Below, one piece after another: positions 53,927 to 63,880 of a DNA stretch of 64,000 nucleotides. This DNA comes from DATBLE01 sp963808815 (GTDB taxonomy: Bacteria > Actinomycetota > Thermoleophilia > Gaiellales > Gaiellaceae), in assembly GCA_963808815.1 (NCBI GenBank), contig CAWEGI010000015.1, positions 372,001 to 436,000 of the forward strand, read 5' to 3'. The notes beneath the pieces were generated by a model that saw only the letters and a list, made by a program, of their open reading frames with translations, was not told the origin of the DNA and did no database searches. The stretch's first letter is position 1, and the number at the start of each line of letters is the position of its first letter. Position numbers and translations under genes: made by a program.

Positions 53927-55660
53927 TCAGCCGGCCGAACTGACCGGCTCGATCGGCAGCCGTCGCAGCGCCGCAGGCGCATCGGCGGGCACGACCGGAT
54001 GCTCCGGCGGTATCGGCGCGAGCCGCTTGTAAGGCTGCCCCTGCGCCGGCCGCTGGTCGACCTCGTCCTTGTTGGGCCACAGAGACGCCGCCCGCTCGGC
54101 CTGCGCGGTGATCGAAAGCGACGGATTCACACCGAGATTCGCCGAAATCGCCGCACCGTCCATCACCGACAAGGTCGGATAGCCGTACACCCGCTGATAC
54201 GGGTCGATCACGCCGTGCTCCGGGGTGTCGCCGATCGCCGCCCCGCCGAGGAAGTGCGCGGTGAGCGGAATGTTGAACAACTCGCCCCAGGTGCCGCCCG
54301 CCACGCCGTCGATCTTCTTCGCGATCCGACGGGTGACCTCGTTGCCGACCGGAATCCAGGTGGGGTTGGGCTCGCCGTGACCCTGCTTGCTGGTCATCCG
54401 CCGGAAGCCCAGCTTCGAGCGTTCGGTGAACGTCGTGATCGAGTTGTCCAGATGCTGCATCACCAGCGCGATCATCGTGCGCTCGCTCCACCCCTGAGGG
54501 TTGAGGAGGCGGATCAGGTTGCGCGGATCCTCACGCGCCTGGTCGAGGAACTGCTTCCACCGCGGAACGTCGGTGCCCTGCGGTCCCGCACCGTCGGTCA
54601 TCAGGGTCTGCAACAGCCCCATCGCGTTGGACCCCTTGCCATATCGCACCGGCTCGATGTGCGTGTCGGAGGTCGGATGGATCGACGAGGTGATCGCGAC
54701 ACCGTGCGTGAGGTCGAGGTCGCGGGTCACCTCGAAACGGCCCGCGCCGACGATCGACTCCGAGTTGGTGCGTGTCAACACACCGAGCTTGTCCGAGAGC
54801 CTCGGCAGCTTGCCCTTGTCGCGCATCTTGAACAGCAGCTTCTGGGTTCCGAAGGTGCCCGCTGCGAGCACCACGTGCGCTGCGGTGTACGTGCGCCGCT
54901 TGCGCGGCAGCAGGCCGGTCCGCACGGTGCGGACCCTCCACGACCCGTCGGGCCGCTGCTCGAAGCCGGTGACGGTCGTCATCGGAATGACTTCTGCCCC
55001 AGCCCTTTCCGCCAACCCGAGATAGTTCTTGACCAAAGTGTTCTTGGCGCCGTAGCGGCAGCCCGTCATACAGGAGCCGCATTCGATGCAGCCCGTCCGT
55101 GCGGGCCCGGCACCGCCGAAGTAGGGGTCGGCCACGGTCTTGCCTGGCGCCTTCTCGCCGTCCGGCCCGAAGAACACGCCGACCGGGGTCGCCACGAACG
55201 TGTCGCCGACGCCCATCTCGTCGGCGACCTCTTTGACGATGCGGTCGGCGTCGGTGAACGTCGGGTTCTTGACGACGCCGAGCATGCGCTGGGCCTGGTC
55301 GTAGTGCGGCATCAGCTCGGCGCGCCAGTCGGTGATATGCGACCACTGCCCGTCGGCGAAGAACGGCTCCGGCGGCACATACAGCGTGTTGGCGTAGTTC
55401 AGGGAGCCGCCGCCAACCCCGGCGCCGGCCAGGATCATGACGTTGCGCAGCAGGTGGATCCGCTGGATGCCGTACATGCCGAACTTCGGCGCCCACAGGA
55501 ACTTGCGCAGGTTCCACGAGGTCTTGGCGAAGTCTTCGTCGCTGAACCGCCGGCCCGCCTCGAGCACCCCGACGCGGTAGCCCTTCTCGGTGAGCCGCAG
55601 CGCGCTGACGCTTCCCCCGAATCCCGAACCGATGATCAGAACGTCATAGTCAGGTTTCAT
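53927..55660 (-). CDS. choD: Cholesterol oxidase-like GMC oxidoreductase ChoD
   Basis: 577 residues from ATG 55660, equal in length to mycobacterial ChoD. FAD-binding fold VLIIGSGFGGSVSALRL, GAGVGGGSLNYANTLYVP, a cysteine motif CIECGSCMTGCRYGAKNT, and the C-terminal AISANLGVNPSLSITAQAER. Catalyses or resembles oxidation of 3-hydroxysteroids, though the physiological role of ChoD in mycobacteria is unsettled. First member of the conserved choD-guaB3-guaB2 block. Confidence 0.93.
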   Translation of the reverse strand: MKPDYDVLIIGSGFGGSVSALRLTEKGYRVGVLEAGRRFSDEDFAKTSWNLRKFLWAPKFGMYGIQRIHLLRNVMILAGAGVGGGSLNYANTLYVPPEPFFADGQWSHITDWRAELMPHYDQAQRMLGVVKNPTFTDADRIVKEVADEMGVGDTFVATPVGVFFGPDGEKAPGKTVADPYFGGAGPARTGCIECGSCMTGCRYGAKNTLVKNYLGLAERAGAEVIPMTTVTGFEQRPDGSWRVRTVRTGLLPRKRRTYTAAHVVLAAGTFGTQKLLFKMRDKGKLPRLSDKLGVLTRTNSESIVGAGRFEVTRDLDLTHGVAITSSIHPTSDTHIEPVRYGKGSNAMGLLQTLMTDGAGPQGTDVPRWKQFLDQAREDPRNLIRLLNPQGWSERTMIALVMQHLDNSITTFTERSKLGFRRMTSKQGHGEPNPTWIPVGNEVTRRIAKKIDGVAGGTWGELFNIPLTAHFLGGAAIGDTPEHGVIDPYQRVYGYPTLSVMDGAAISANLGVNPSLSITAQAERAASLWPNKDEVDQRPAQGQPYKRLAPIPPEHPVVPADAPAALRRLPIEPVSSAG

Positions 55661-55752
55661 CGAACCAGTATGGACTGACCGCTGAGCTACTTCTAGACAG
55701 GGGAGCCTAATTTGTAAAGTAAGGCCGCCGTGACCAGGGCAAATCGCTGAGT

Positions 55753-56882
55753 TCAGCTTCCGACGTTCAGGCCGACCTTCTGGAATTCCTTGAGGTCGCA
55801 ATAACCTGCCTTGGCCATCGACCGTCGCAGGCCGCCGACCAGGTTCAGCGAGCCGAACGGGTCGTCGGACGGGCCGGTGAGCACCTGCTCCAGCGACGGC
55901 CGCTCACCGAGCGCCACCTGCAGCAGCGCGCCGCGCGGCAGCGACGGGTGCGCGGCCGCGGCCGGCCAGAACCAGCCGCCGCCGAGCGCCTCGGCCGCCG
56001 TCGCCAGCGGGGTGCCGAGCACCACCGCGTCGGCGCCGCAGGCGATGGCCTTGGCCAGGTCGCCGGAGGTGTGGATGTCGCCGTCGGCGAGCACGTGCAC
56101 GTAGCGGCCGCCGGTCTCGTCGAGGTACTCGCGACGGGCGGCGGCGGCGTCGGCGATCGCGGTGGCCATCGGCACGCTGATGCCCAGCACCTCGTCGCTG
56201 GTGGTCACGCCGCTGACGTCGACCCGTAGCCGACGATCACGCCCGCCGCGCCGGTGCGCATCAGGTGCAGCGCGGTGCGGTGGTCGAGCACGCCGCCCGC
56301 GACCACCGGCACGTCGAGCTCGGAGATGAAGGTCTTCAGGTTCAGCGGCTCGCCGTCCTGCGCGACGCGTTCGGCCGAGATGATGGTGCCCTGGATGACC
56401 AGCAGGTCGATGCCCGCGGCGATCAGCGACGGCGTCAGCGCCTGCGCGTTCTGCGGGCTGACCCGCACGGCCGTCGTCACCCCGGCCTCGCGGATGCGCG
56501 CCACCGCTGCGCCGAGCAGCTCGGGATCCAGTGGGGCCGAATGCAATTGCTGCAGCAGCCGGATCGCCGCCGACGGTTCCGGCTCCTTCTCCGCGGCCTC
56601 GACGACCTGGGCGATCTTCGCCTCGACGTCGGCGTGCCGGCCGATCAGACCCTCGCCGTTGAGCACGCCGAGGCCGCCGAGGCGGCCCAACTCGATCGCG
56701 AACTCCGGCGACACCAGCGCGTCGGTCGGGTGCGACACCACCGGGATCTCGAACCGGTAGGCATCCAGCTGCCAGGCCGTCGAGACGTCCTGCGACGACC
56801 GGGTGCGCCGCGACGGCACGATGTTGATGTCGTCGAGTTCGTAGGTGCGGCGGGCGGTTCGGCCCATGCCGATCTCAACCAT
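55753..56882 (-). CDS. guaB3: GuaB3, IMP dehydrogenase family protein, one frameshift
   Basis: Mycobacterial IMPDH-family paralogue without CBS domains. MVEIGMGRTARRTYELDDIN begins at 56882. TIM-barrel blocks GGLGVLNGEGLIGRH, LLVIQGTIISAERV and VVAGGVLDHRTALHLM are kept. At about 56228 one G is missing from a G-run (GYG, then VDVSGVTTSDEV in the next frame), splitting it in two; the second half runs ISVPMATAIADAAAARREY to FQKVGLNVGS. Corrected length about 375, the normal size. Confidence 0.9.
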
Positions 56883-56912
56883 GTCGCGCATGGCTACTCG
56901 CCAGCTCTGCCC

Positions 56913-58457
56913 CTAGCGGGCGTAGTAGTTCGGGCGCTTCGACGGTCATCGTGATGTCGTGCGGGTGGCTCTCCTTCAGACCCGCCGCGGTGATCTGGAC
57001 GAACTGCGCCTGCTGCAGCTGCTCGATGGTCGCCGAACCGGTGTAGCCCATGGCGGCGCGCAGACCGCCGGTGAGCTGGTGGATCACCGTCGACAGCGGA
57101 CCGCGGAACGGCACCCGGCCCTCGATGCCCTCCGGCACCAGCTTGTCCTCGGAGAGCGCGTCGTCCTGGAAGTAGCGGTCCTTCGAATAGGACTTGCGCG
57201 CCGCCCCGGCCCTGCATCGCACCCAGTGAACCCATGCCCCGGTAGCTCTTGAACTGCTTGCCGTTGACGAAGATCAGCTCGCCCGGCGACTCCGCGGTGC
57301 CCGCCAGCAGCGAGCCCAGCATCGCGGTCGACGCGCCCGCGGCCAGCGCCTTGGCGATGTCGCCGGAGTACTGCAGTCCGCCGTCGGCGATCACCGGCAC
57401 GCCCGCAGGCGCGCAGGCGGCGACGGCCTCCAGGATCGCGGTGATCTGCGGCGCGCCGACGCCGGCGACCACCCGCGTGGTGCAGATCGAGCCCGGCCCG
57501 ACACCGACCTTCACCGCGTCGGCGCCCGCCTCGACGAGCGCGGCGGCCGCTGCCCGGGTGGCGACGTTGCCGCCGATCACCTCGACCCGGTCGCCCACGA
57601 CGGCCTTGAGCCGGTGCACCATGTCGAGCACCAGCCGGTTGTGCGCGTGCGCGGTGTCGACGATCAGCACGTCGACCCCGGCGTCGACGAGAGTCATCGC
57701 CCGCGTCCACGCATCGTCGCCGACGCCGACGGCCGCACCGACCAGCAGCCTGCCGTCGCTGTCCTTGGTGGCCAGCGGGAACTGCTCGGTCTTGACGAAG
57801 TCCTTGACGGTGATCAGCCCGGTCAGCTTGCCGTGGCCGTCGACGATCGGCAGCTTCTCAATCTTGTTGCGGCGCAACAGGCCTAGCGCGGCCTCGGCGG
57901 AAACGCCCGCCTGCGCGGTGATCAGCGGCGCTTTGGTCATCACCTCGGAGACCGGCTTGGCCTGGTCGACCTCGAAGCGCATGTCGCGGTTGGTGATGAT
58001 GCCGACGAGCGCGCCGGTCGTCGTCGACCACCGGCAGCCCGGAGATCCGGAACCGCGCGCACATCGCGTCGACCTCGGCCAGCGTGTTGTCCGGCGAGCA
58101 GGTGACCGGGTCGGTGACCATGCCGGCTTCGGAGCGCTTGACCGTCTCGACCTGGCCGGCCTGCTCGGCCACGGGGAGGTTGCGGTGCAGCACGCCCATG
58201 CCGCCGGCGCGCGCCATCGCGATCGCCATCCGGGACTCGGTGACGGTGTCCATCGCCGAGCTGACCAGCGGCACCCTCAGCCGGATCCTCTTGGTCAGCT
58301 GGCTGGAGGTGTCGGCTGTGGCGGGCACCACATCGGAGGCGGCGGGCAGCAGCAGGACGTCGTCGAACGTGAGCCCGAGCATCGCGACCTTGGTCGGATC
58401 ATCGCCGCCGGTCGGCACCGGAACGGCGATGGGAATGCTGCTTTCAGCGATCGACAT
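56913..58457 (-). CDS. guaB2: GuaB2, inosine-5'-monophosphate dehydrogenase, three frameshifts
   Basis: Rate-limiting enzyme of guanine nucleotide synthesis; in M. tuberculosis guaB2 is the essential IMPDH. Starts MSIAESSIPIAVPVPTGGDD at 58457. Shown: TFDDVLLLPA, CBS pair, flap and catalytic loop GPGSICTTRVVAG with the active cysteine, YRGMGSLGAMQGR, and TVEAPNYYAR at the end when corrected. Frame breaks lie near 58019, 57200 and 56930, each fixed by one base. Three independent single-base errors in an essential gene are best explained by sequencing indels. Confidence 0.93.
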
Positions 58458-58614
58458 GGGCGGGCCTTCCCGTGACAAACACAGTCGTCGAGCTCGATAC
58501 CTATCTTATCGGCATTGAAGTCGCCGCCTTGGTCCCACACTGCCGCGGAGACACGCAGGTAACGAGGTTGCCAACGGCTGGCGCGATGCCAGTTCTGCTG
58601 CGTAGTGTGGACTC

Positions 58615-59019
58615 GTGCGCGACCACCTGCCACCGGGTTTGCCGCCCGATCCGTTCGCCGACGACCCGTGCGACCCCTCGGCGGCGCTTGATGCACTCGA
58701 GCCGGGCCAGCCGCTGGACCCGCAGGAGCGGACCGCTGTCGAGGCCGATCTCGCCGACTTAGCCGTATACGAGGCGCTGTTGGCGCACAAGGGAATTCGC
58801 GGTCTCGTGGTGTGCTGCGACGAATGCCAGCAGGACCACTACCACGACTGGGACATGCTGCGCGCCAACCTGCTGCAGCTGCTGGTCGACGGCACCGTGC
58901 GTCCGCACGAGCCGGCGTACGACCCCGAACCAGACGCCTACGTGACCTGGGATTATTGCCGCGGCTACGCCGACGCCTCGCTCAACGAAGCCACGTCGGA
59001 CACCGACGGTTATCGCTAA
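58615..59019 (+). CDS. DUF5319-type protein (Rv3412-like)
   Basis: 134 residues from GTG 58615. Conserved small mycobacterial protein of unknown function, always between guaB2 and rsdA/sigD. Cysteine pair VVCCDECQQDHYHDWD could bind metal. DPFADDPCDPSAALDALEPG leader is typical. Confidence 0.85.
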   Translation: MRDHLPPGLPPDPFADDPCDPSAALDALEPGQPLDPQERTAVEADLADLAVYEALLAHKGIRGLVVCCDECQQDHYHDWDMLRANLLQLLVDGTVRPHEPAYDPEPDAYVTWDYCRGYADASLNEATSDTDGYR

Positions 59020-59032
59020 GGGCTGAAACCAG

Positions 59033-60325
59033 CTACTCGCCGTTGCCGCGCTGCCTCTTGGGCGGCGGCATCTCCAGGGTCGTCGTTGTGACCGGGATGG
59101 TCACCTCCGGCTGGTTCTCGGTGACCGGATTCTGAGTCACCGGGCTTTGCGTGGCCGGGCTTTCAGCACCGCGGTGCCGGGGCGCCTGCTCGGGGGCTGT
59201 CGTCGGGGGCGCGACGACCTGGGCGCTGCCGCCTACGGGCGAATCGCCACCGCCAGCCGGGGGCGTATCTCCACCTGCGGCCGGCGCATCGCCAACGACG
59301 CCAGGGGCCCCGCCTTCCACGGGCGACGGGGTGCCACCCGCCGCCGGGCCGGCGACGGGCGGCACCGCAGCCTGTGACGTGGTGGTGGTGGTCGTCGTGA
59401 CCACGCGCGTGGTCGTTGTCGACGTAGTCGGGGTTGACGTTGCCGGCTGGGACGTGGTCGTCGTCGTCTCGGGCTGCGTCGTGGTCGTCGTCGGCGTCTC
59501 ACTCGGCGGTGGCGGCTCAGGCGCGGGGGAACTCGTCGTCGTCGTCGGCGAGCTGGTCGTCGGCGAGCTTGGTGTGGTGGTCGGCGACGTCGTTTCGGAC
59601 GACGGAGTTGTGGTCTCCGACGGTGACGATGTCGGTCCGCTCGTCTCCGACGACGTGGTGGTCGACGTGGTCGAGTCAGGCGCAACCACGACCGGCTCGG
59701 GCATCACTGGAGGCGGAACGCCCGGCGGCAGCGTGGCATTGGGGTCCTTGGCGTCGACCTTCACAGTCAGGTCTTGCCATTGAGTGACCAGTTGCTGTTT
59801 CTGCTCAACGTCATTCACCGTCGCCACGGTCGTCGTGACCGCCTGCAGCTTGTCCTGCGCCTGCTGCCACTGGCCCTCGTTGATCAGCTGCTGCACCTCT
59901 GCCAGCTGCTGCGAGGCGAGCGCCACCTGATCGGTGCGCGTCTCCTCGCCGAACAGCATCGTGTGCAACCCGTAAAGCGGATCGCCCGGCCCGGCGCCTG
60001 CGACCACGGCGCCGAACCCACCGAGGCACAACACGGCCGCGGCGACCGAACCCACAATCGCCATCGACGTGCGGGTGCGCCTGCGCGACTCGACCGAGTG
60101 CGTCAGCGCGACCACCGCGTCGCGGGGTGTCACCGGAGACATCAACGGCGGTGTGCGAATCTCGTCCCGCCACCCCGCGAGCAGGTGGGCCAGCTCAGCC
60201 TCACTTGGATCGGTGGAGTAGACCGGCTGCTGATTGGCCAGCGCGTCGAGGAATCGGTCCGTGCGGTTGATCTCGTTGAGCGACGGATCGCCCCCGTTGG
60301 CGCTCCAGCGTCCGAAGTCAGGCAT
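59033..60325 (-). CDS. rsdA: Anti-sigma-D factor RsdA
   Basis: 430 residues. The N-terminal cytoplasmic part (MPDFGRWSANGGDPSLNEIN) binds and holds SigD; one membrane helix lies at about 90-110 (AIVGSVAAAVLCLGGFGAVV); the outer part is a long Ser/Thr/Pro-rich stalk. In M. tuberculosis RsdA is degraded by ClpXP to free SigD. Overlaps the sigD stop by eight bases. Larger than M. tuberculosis RsdA because of the stalk. Confidence 0.9.
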   Translation of the reverse strand: MPDFGRWSANGGDPSLNEINRTDRFLDALANQQPVYSTDPSEAELAHLLAGWRDEIRTPPLMSPVTPRDAVVALTHSVESRRRTRTSMAIVGSVAAAVLCLGGFGAVVAGAGPGDPLYGLHTMLFGEETRTDQVALASQQLAEVQQLINEGQWQQAQDKLQAVTTTVATVNDVEQKQQLVTQWQDLTVKVDAKDPNATLPPGVPPPVMPEPVVVAPDSTTSTTTSSETSGPTSSPSETTTPSSETTSPTTTPSSPTTSSPTTTTSSPAPEPPPPSETPTTTTTQPETTTTTSQPATSTPTTSTTTTRVVTTTTTTTSQAAVPPVAGPAAGGTPSPVEGGAPGVVGDAPAAGGDTPPAGGGDSPVGGSAQVVAPPTTAPEQAPRHRGAESPATQSPVTQNPVTENQPEVTIPVTTTTLEMPPPKRQRGNGE

Positions 60326-60896
60326 GGCCGTGCTCCGTCGCGTTGATCTCGGCCTTCAGCCGCGCCAGCGCCCGGTGCTGCGCGACCCGGACCGCTCCGG
60401 GTGTCGAGCCGACGGCCTCGGCCGTCTCTTCGGCGCTCATGCCGACGACGACGCGCAGGATCAGGATTTCGCGCTGTTTTTCGGGCAGCACGGACAGGAG
60501 TTTGGTCATCCGGGCCGACGATTCGGAGTCCAGAGCCATCTGCTCGGGACCTGCCTCCAGCGAATACCGCTCGGGCACGACATCCGTGGGATCGGCACGA
60601 TTCCTGGCGGCGGCGCGGTGAGCGTCAGCTACCTTGTGCGCGGCGATACCGTATACAAAGGCCAGAAACGGTCGTCCCTGATCCTTGTAGCGCGGCAGCG
60701 CCGTTATGGCGGCCAAGCACACCTCCTGTGCGACGTCATCAGCTGAAAGACCGCTACGCTCGGTCGTCCCAACCCTGGCCCGGCAGTACCGAACCACGAT
60801 CGGACGAATGATCTCCAGCACCTCACGGAGCGCGTCCCGGTTGCCCGCCACCGCCTCAGCAACGACAGCATCGAGACGTTCTCCCGAAAATGTCAT
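60318..60896 (-). CDS. sigD: ECF RNA polymerase sigma factor SigD
   Basis: 192 residues. Region 2 (IRPIVVRYCRARVGT, LSADDVAQEVCLAAI, PFLAFVYGIAAHKVADAHRA) and region 4 (LPEKQREILILRVVVGMSAE, STPGAVRVAQHRALARLK) are complete. Directs genes for ribosomal and stationary-phase functions in mycobacteria. ATG 60896 is used; an in-frame VTLEIPLT segment just before it resembles the longer start annotated in M. tuberculosis. Confidence 0.93.
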   Translation of the reverse strand: MTFSGERLDAVVAEAVAGNRDALREVLEIIRPIVVRYCRARVGTTERSGLSADDVAQEVCLAAITALPRYKDQGRPFLAFVYGIAAHKVADAHRAAARNRADPTDVVPERYSLEAGPEQMALDSESSARMTKLLSVLPEKQREILILRVVVGMSAEETAEAVGSTPGAVRVAQHRALARLKAEINATEHGHA

Positions 60897-60987
60897 CGTG
60901 AGTGGTATCTCCAGCGTTACGTGGGGGACACGTCCCCGCAGTGTGGACGTCAGCTAAACAATAACGATCCGAATGGCGCGACCATTG

Positions 60988-61770
60988 TCAGCGGTCGGCC
61001 AAGTCGCCACCCCTGCGACGCACCGTAGCTGCGCATTCGTTACGAATCCTCAGCACGTCTGCTGCCGTGTGAGTAGCGCTGCCGATATCGGCCAGCAGGC
61101 AGGCCAACGCCCAGCGCAGCGGGATGATTCCCAGTCGGTCGGCGTCCTGCAGGGCCGCGTCGGCTAACCGCCGCGATGCGTCGATCTCCCCCGCGCTGCA
61201 CAGCGCCGCCGCTCGGACGACGGCCGATTTCAGGGTGTGGCGCGCCGACCCCAGCGCTGCTGCCAAGTCGACGGCACGCTCGGCATGCCCCACCGCCGTC
61301 GCACCCTCACCGCGGGCCATGGCCAGCTCCGCGGACACCCACGCCAGCCGCACCGGCAGCCGCGGCGATGCCGGTCTCCTGAGCAGCTCACCGACCCGCC
61401 GCAACGCGGTGGCCGACGCCGCGAACCGGCCCACGCCCAGCGCATCGGCCGCGAGCCCGATGAAGGCGTCGGCACCGGACTCCGGGTCCGAACCGGCCAG
61501 CGCGATCGCCCGGCCGTCCCACCCGCGCGCCCGGTCGTGCCAGCCGAGCTGACGCAAGAACGATGCACGGGTGCTGTGCGCAAGCGACACCAGCGGGCCG
61601 CCGCGCTGCAGTCGGCAGACGCCATCCAGGTCGGCCATGGCGCTGCCGTAGCGGCCCTGACCGCCTGCGACCACGGCGCGCAGCCACAGTTCGTGCGGCG
61701 TGGACGCCGGCGGCAGCGGCCAGAGACTGGGGTCGTCACCGAAGGCTGCGTTCGCCAGCACGATGCTCAT
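60988..61770 (-). CDS. TPR-like helical protein, Rv3415c-type
   Basis: 260 residues, all-helical with repeated Ala-rich pairs (SVSLAHSTRASFLRQLGWHD style turns; ELAMARGEGATAVGHAERAV; IDASRRLADAALQDADRLG). Conserved between sigD and whiB3 in mycobacteria. Function unknown. Confidence 0.8.
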   Translation of the reverse strand: MSIVLANAAFGDDPSLWPLPPASTPHELWLRAVVAGGQGRYGSAMADLDGVCRLQRGGPLVSLAHSTRASFLRQLGWHDRARGWDGRAIALAGSDPESGADAFIGLAADALGVGRFAASATALRRVGELLRRPASPRLPVRLAWVSAELAMARGEGATAVGHAERAVDLAAALGSARHTLKSAVVRAAALCSAGEIDASRRLADAALQDADRLGIIPLRWALACLLADIGSATHTAADVLRIRNECAATVRRRGGDLADR

Positions 61771-62197
61771 CGGATCGCGACGCTATCAAGGCGCCGCGCA
61801 AAACCCGGTACCGGCGGGCACACACTCGATGTATGGCGAAATCGACATTGGTTAACAGTTCGTGGTGGCCATGTTAATTCGATGTCAACTACCTTCAGGA
61901 GGCGCCGTAGATTATTTGCGACACGACGGAAGGCGAACTGCGAAAACACAAGCCGTGATCGCGCCGCGGGTGTTTCGTTACCACCGATGTCGTTGCCGGA
62001 GGGTCGCACCGATGAACGTGATGTAAATTCTCGGCCTGCGGTTATGTACCTGAGCACATGTTCGGGCTATTGACGAAATTTCGTGAGCCCCCCTACTTTG
62101 TGTGCACGAGTAGTCATCGGCGACTTGTGCTCGGATCGGTTCCAACACTCACGCACCCGTTCTGTCACGAAAAGGGTGGGTAGAGAGGGGTTTTCCA
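61771..62197. other. Divergent upstream region of whiB3
   Basis: 427 bp, noticeably richer in A+T than its neighbours, with no convincing gene. It should hold the whiB3 promoter and leader; GAGAGGGG just before the ATG is a likely ribosome site. I see no clear -10/-35 pair by eye. Confidence 0.5.
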
Positions 62198-62488
62198 ATG
62201 CCACAGCCGCAGCAGCTACCCGGACCCAACGCCGATATCTGGGATTGGCAGATGCAAGGCTTGTGCCGAGGCGTCGATTCCTCTATGTTCTTTCACCCCG
62301 ACGGCGAGCGTGGCCGCGCCCGCGCGCAGCGCGAGATGCGGGCCAAGGAGATGTGCCGCCAGTGCCCCGTCGTCGCGCAGTGCCGCTCTCACGCGCTGGC
62401 CGTCGGCGAGCCCTACGGCATCTGGGGCGGGCTGTCCGAGTCCGAGCGCGAGCTGTTGCTCAAGCGAGGCATTCGACGCGCCTCCTAA
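62198..62488 (+). CDS. whiB3: Redox-responsive Fe-S regulator WhiB3
   Basis: 96 residues. Wbl family: cysteines in GLCRGVDSSMFF and MCRQCPVVAQCRSHA bind a 4Fe-4S cluster, and the GIWGGLSESERE turn is the signature. Basic tail LLKRGIRR for DNA. In mycobacteria WhiB3 senses NO, oxygen and thiol state and controls lipid synthesis. Its place after sigD matches the M. tuberculosis order. Confidence 0.95.
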   Translation: MPQPQQLPGPNADIWDWQMQGLCRGVDSSMFFHPDGERGRARAQREMRAKEMCRQCPVVAQCRSHALAVGEPYGIWGGLSESERELLLKRGIRRAS

Positions 62489-62492
62489 GCGC

Positions 62493-62549
62493 GAGCAGAC
62501 GCAAAAGCCCCCCGCACGCTCGGCGTGTCGGGGGCTTTTCCGTCTGCTC
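62493..62549. terminator. Strong bidirectional terminator after whiB3
   Basis: Nested stem: outer GAGCAGACG/CGTCTGCTC, inner AAAAGCCCCC/GGGGGCTTTT with A- and T-tracts on both sides. Lies between convergent whiB3 and the SDR gene; the clearest intrinsic terminator in the window. Confidence 0.9.
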
Positions 62550-62562
62550 GGCCTGCGAGGAG

Positions 62563-63303
62563 TCAGATCTTGACGGGCACGTAGCTGGTCAGCCCGCCGT
62601 CCACGACGAACTCCGCGCCGGTGGCATAGGCCGACTCGTCACTGACCAAGAACAACACGAAGGCCGACACCTCGGCGGGCAAGGCGCCACGGCGCATCGG
62701 GATCGGCGCCATGAACTCTTGCGTAACACCTTCGCTCATCGGGGTGTGCACGAGACCGGGATGGATGGAGTTGACCCGGATACCGTATTGCGCCAACTCG
62801 ACAGCGCCCGACTTGGTGATCCCCCGCAGGCCGAACTTCGCCGCCACATAGCTGTGCAGATGAGCGCTGCCTGCCAATCCCTCCACCGACGAGATGTTGA
62901 CGATCGATCCGCCGCCGCCTGCGATCATCGGCTCGATAACCGCGCGCATGCCGAGATAGGCCCCGGTCAAGTTGACGTCAAGGACGCGCTGCCAGTCGGA
63001 CAACGACGATCCTCGCAACGGAGCCATCTTGACGATTCCGGCGTTGTTCACCAGCGCATCGAGCCGCCCGAATCGCTGCACCGCCGCCTCGACCGCACCG
63101 TCCCACTGATCCGGATCCGTCACATCCAGATGAGTGAAATGAGCTGACGGACCAAGCGTTTCCGCGACGGCGAGCCCGTTGTCATCGAGGATGTCGCCGA
63201 CCACCACGCGGGCGCCCTCCGACACCAACGTCTCAGCATGGCTCGCTCCCATGCCGCGGGCACCCCCGCTGATCAAGACCACCTTGCCGTCGACTCGTGC
63301 CAT
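62563..63303 (-). CDS. Short-chain dehydrogenase (hydroxysteroid dehydrogenase-like)
   Basis: 246 residues. NAD(P) fold SGGARGMGASHAETLV, DVTDPDQW, NNAGIVK, catalytic Ser (NISSVEG) and YxxxK (SYVAAKFG). Closest in pattern to the mycobacterial 3-alpha/20-beta-hydroxysteroid dehydrogenase group. Six bases downstream of the tetR gene, so in its operon; the substrate may be steroid- or lipid-derived. Confidence 0.88.
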   Translation of the reverse strand: MARVDGKVVLISGGARGMGASHAETLVSEGARVVVGDILDDNGLAVAETLGPSAHFTHLDVTDPDQWDGAVEAAVQRFGRLDALVNNAGIVKMAPLRGSSLSDWQRVLDVNLTGAYLGMRAVIEPMIAGGGGSIVNISSVEGLAGSAHLHSYVAAKFGLRGITKSGAVELAQYGIRVNSIHPGLVHTPMSEGVTQEFMAPIPMRRGALPAEVSAFVLFLVSDESAYATGAEFVVDGGLTSYVPVKI

Positions 63304-63309
63304 CGCCGG

Positions 63310-63837
63310 CTACCGCATCCCCGCCGCAGCCCGGAGTTGATCGAGCAGTCGTTCGTCGTCGTAGCCGGGCACCAGGTAGTGGCACACCGAAAGGCGTACG
63401 AGCGCCATCGCTACGACCTCCGGGTCGCGGACCTGCCCAGCCAGCAACGGTGCGATCAAGTCGACCAACTCTGGCAGCGCCCCAGCCATCTGGTCGAGCA
63501 CCAGGCCCGGCTCGATCTCGATGAGGCCTCGCATTTGATATGAGCCGTAGAAGTCGACAAGGAACGTCAGCAGCGCCCCAACCCGATCGCGACCGGTGCG
63601 GTCACCGATCGCGCGATCCAAATCCTCACGCAACACGCGCAATTCGAAGACGCCGAAGGCCGAGAGCAGGTCGTCCTTGGATGAAAAGAACTTGTACAAC
63701 GTCGGGCGCGAGATCCCGGTCTGCGCAGCGACATCCGAGAGGTTCAGCTTGCCGTAGCCGTGGCGGCACAGCACCTTGAACGTCGCCCGTAGGATGCGCT
63801 CACGCATCGGATCGTCGTCGTCAGCTTGTTCGATCAT
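63310..63837 (-). CDS. TetR-family repressor
   Basis: 175 residues. HTH NLSDVAAQTGISRPTLYKFF is complete, followed by a helical ligand domain. Divergent from the cytochrome P450 gene and in one operon with the SDR; it probably controls both through the inverted repeat at 63847. Confidence 0.88.
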   Translation of the reverse strand: MIEQADDDDPMRERILRATFKVLCRHGYGKLNLSDVAAQTGISRPTLYKFFSSKDDLLSAFGVFELRVLREDLDRAIGDRTGRDRVGALLTFLVDFYGSYQMRGLIEIEPGLVLDQMAGALPELVDLIAPLLAGQVRDPEVVAMALVRLSVCHYLVPGYDDERLLDQLRAAAGMR

Positions 63838-63846
63838 TTACAACCT

Positions 63847-63861
63847 TTACAGTATATGTAA
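63847..63861. promoter_or_regulatory. Candidate TetR operator between tetR and P450 genes
   Basis: TTACA-N5-TGTAA inverted repeat in the 43-bp spacer between divergent starts. Position and symmetry fit an autoregulated TetR site. Confidence 0.55.
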
Positions 63862-63880
63862 GCGATGTTAGCGTCTCGAC

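Noticed and set aside
59151..59783. Repeated GTCGTCGTC-type tract looking like a repeat array
   Set aside because: It is the Ser/Thr/Pro-coding stalk of rsdA; there are no unique spacers, so it is not CRISPR. The same applies to the Thr run at 52340-52380.
60913..60920. GTAACGCT before sigD as a SigD-type -35 element
   Set aside because: Any matching -10 would overlap the ATG and place the transcript start inside the gene, and the same bases are in frame with the longer sigD start.
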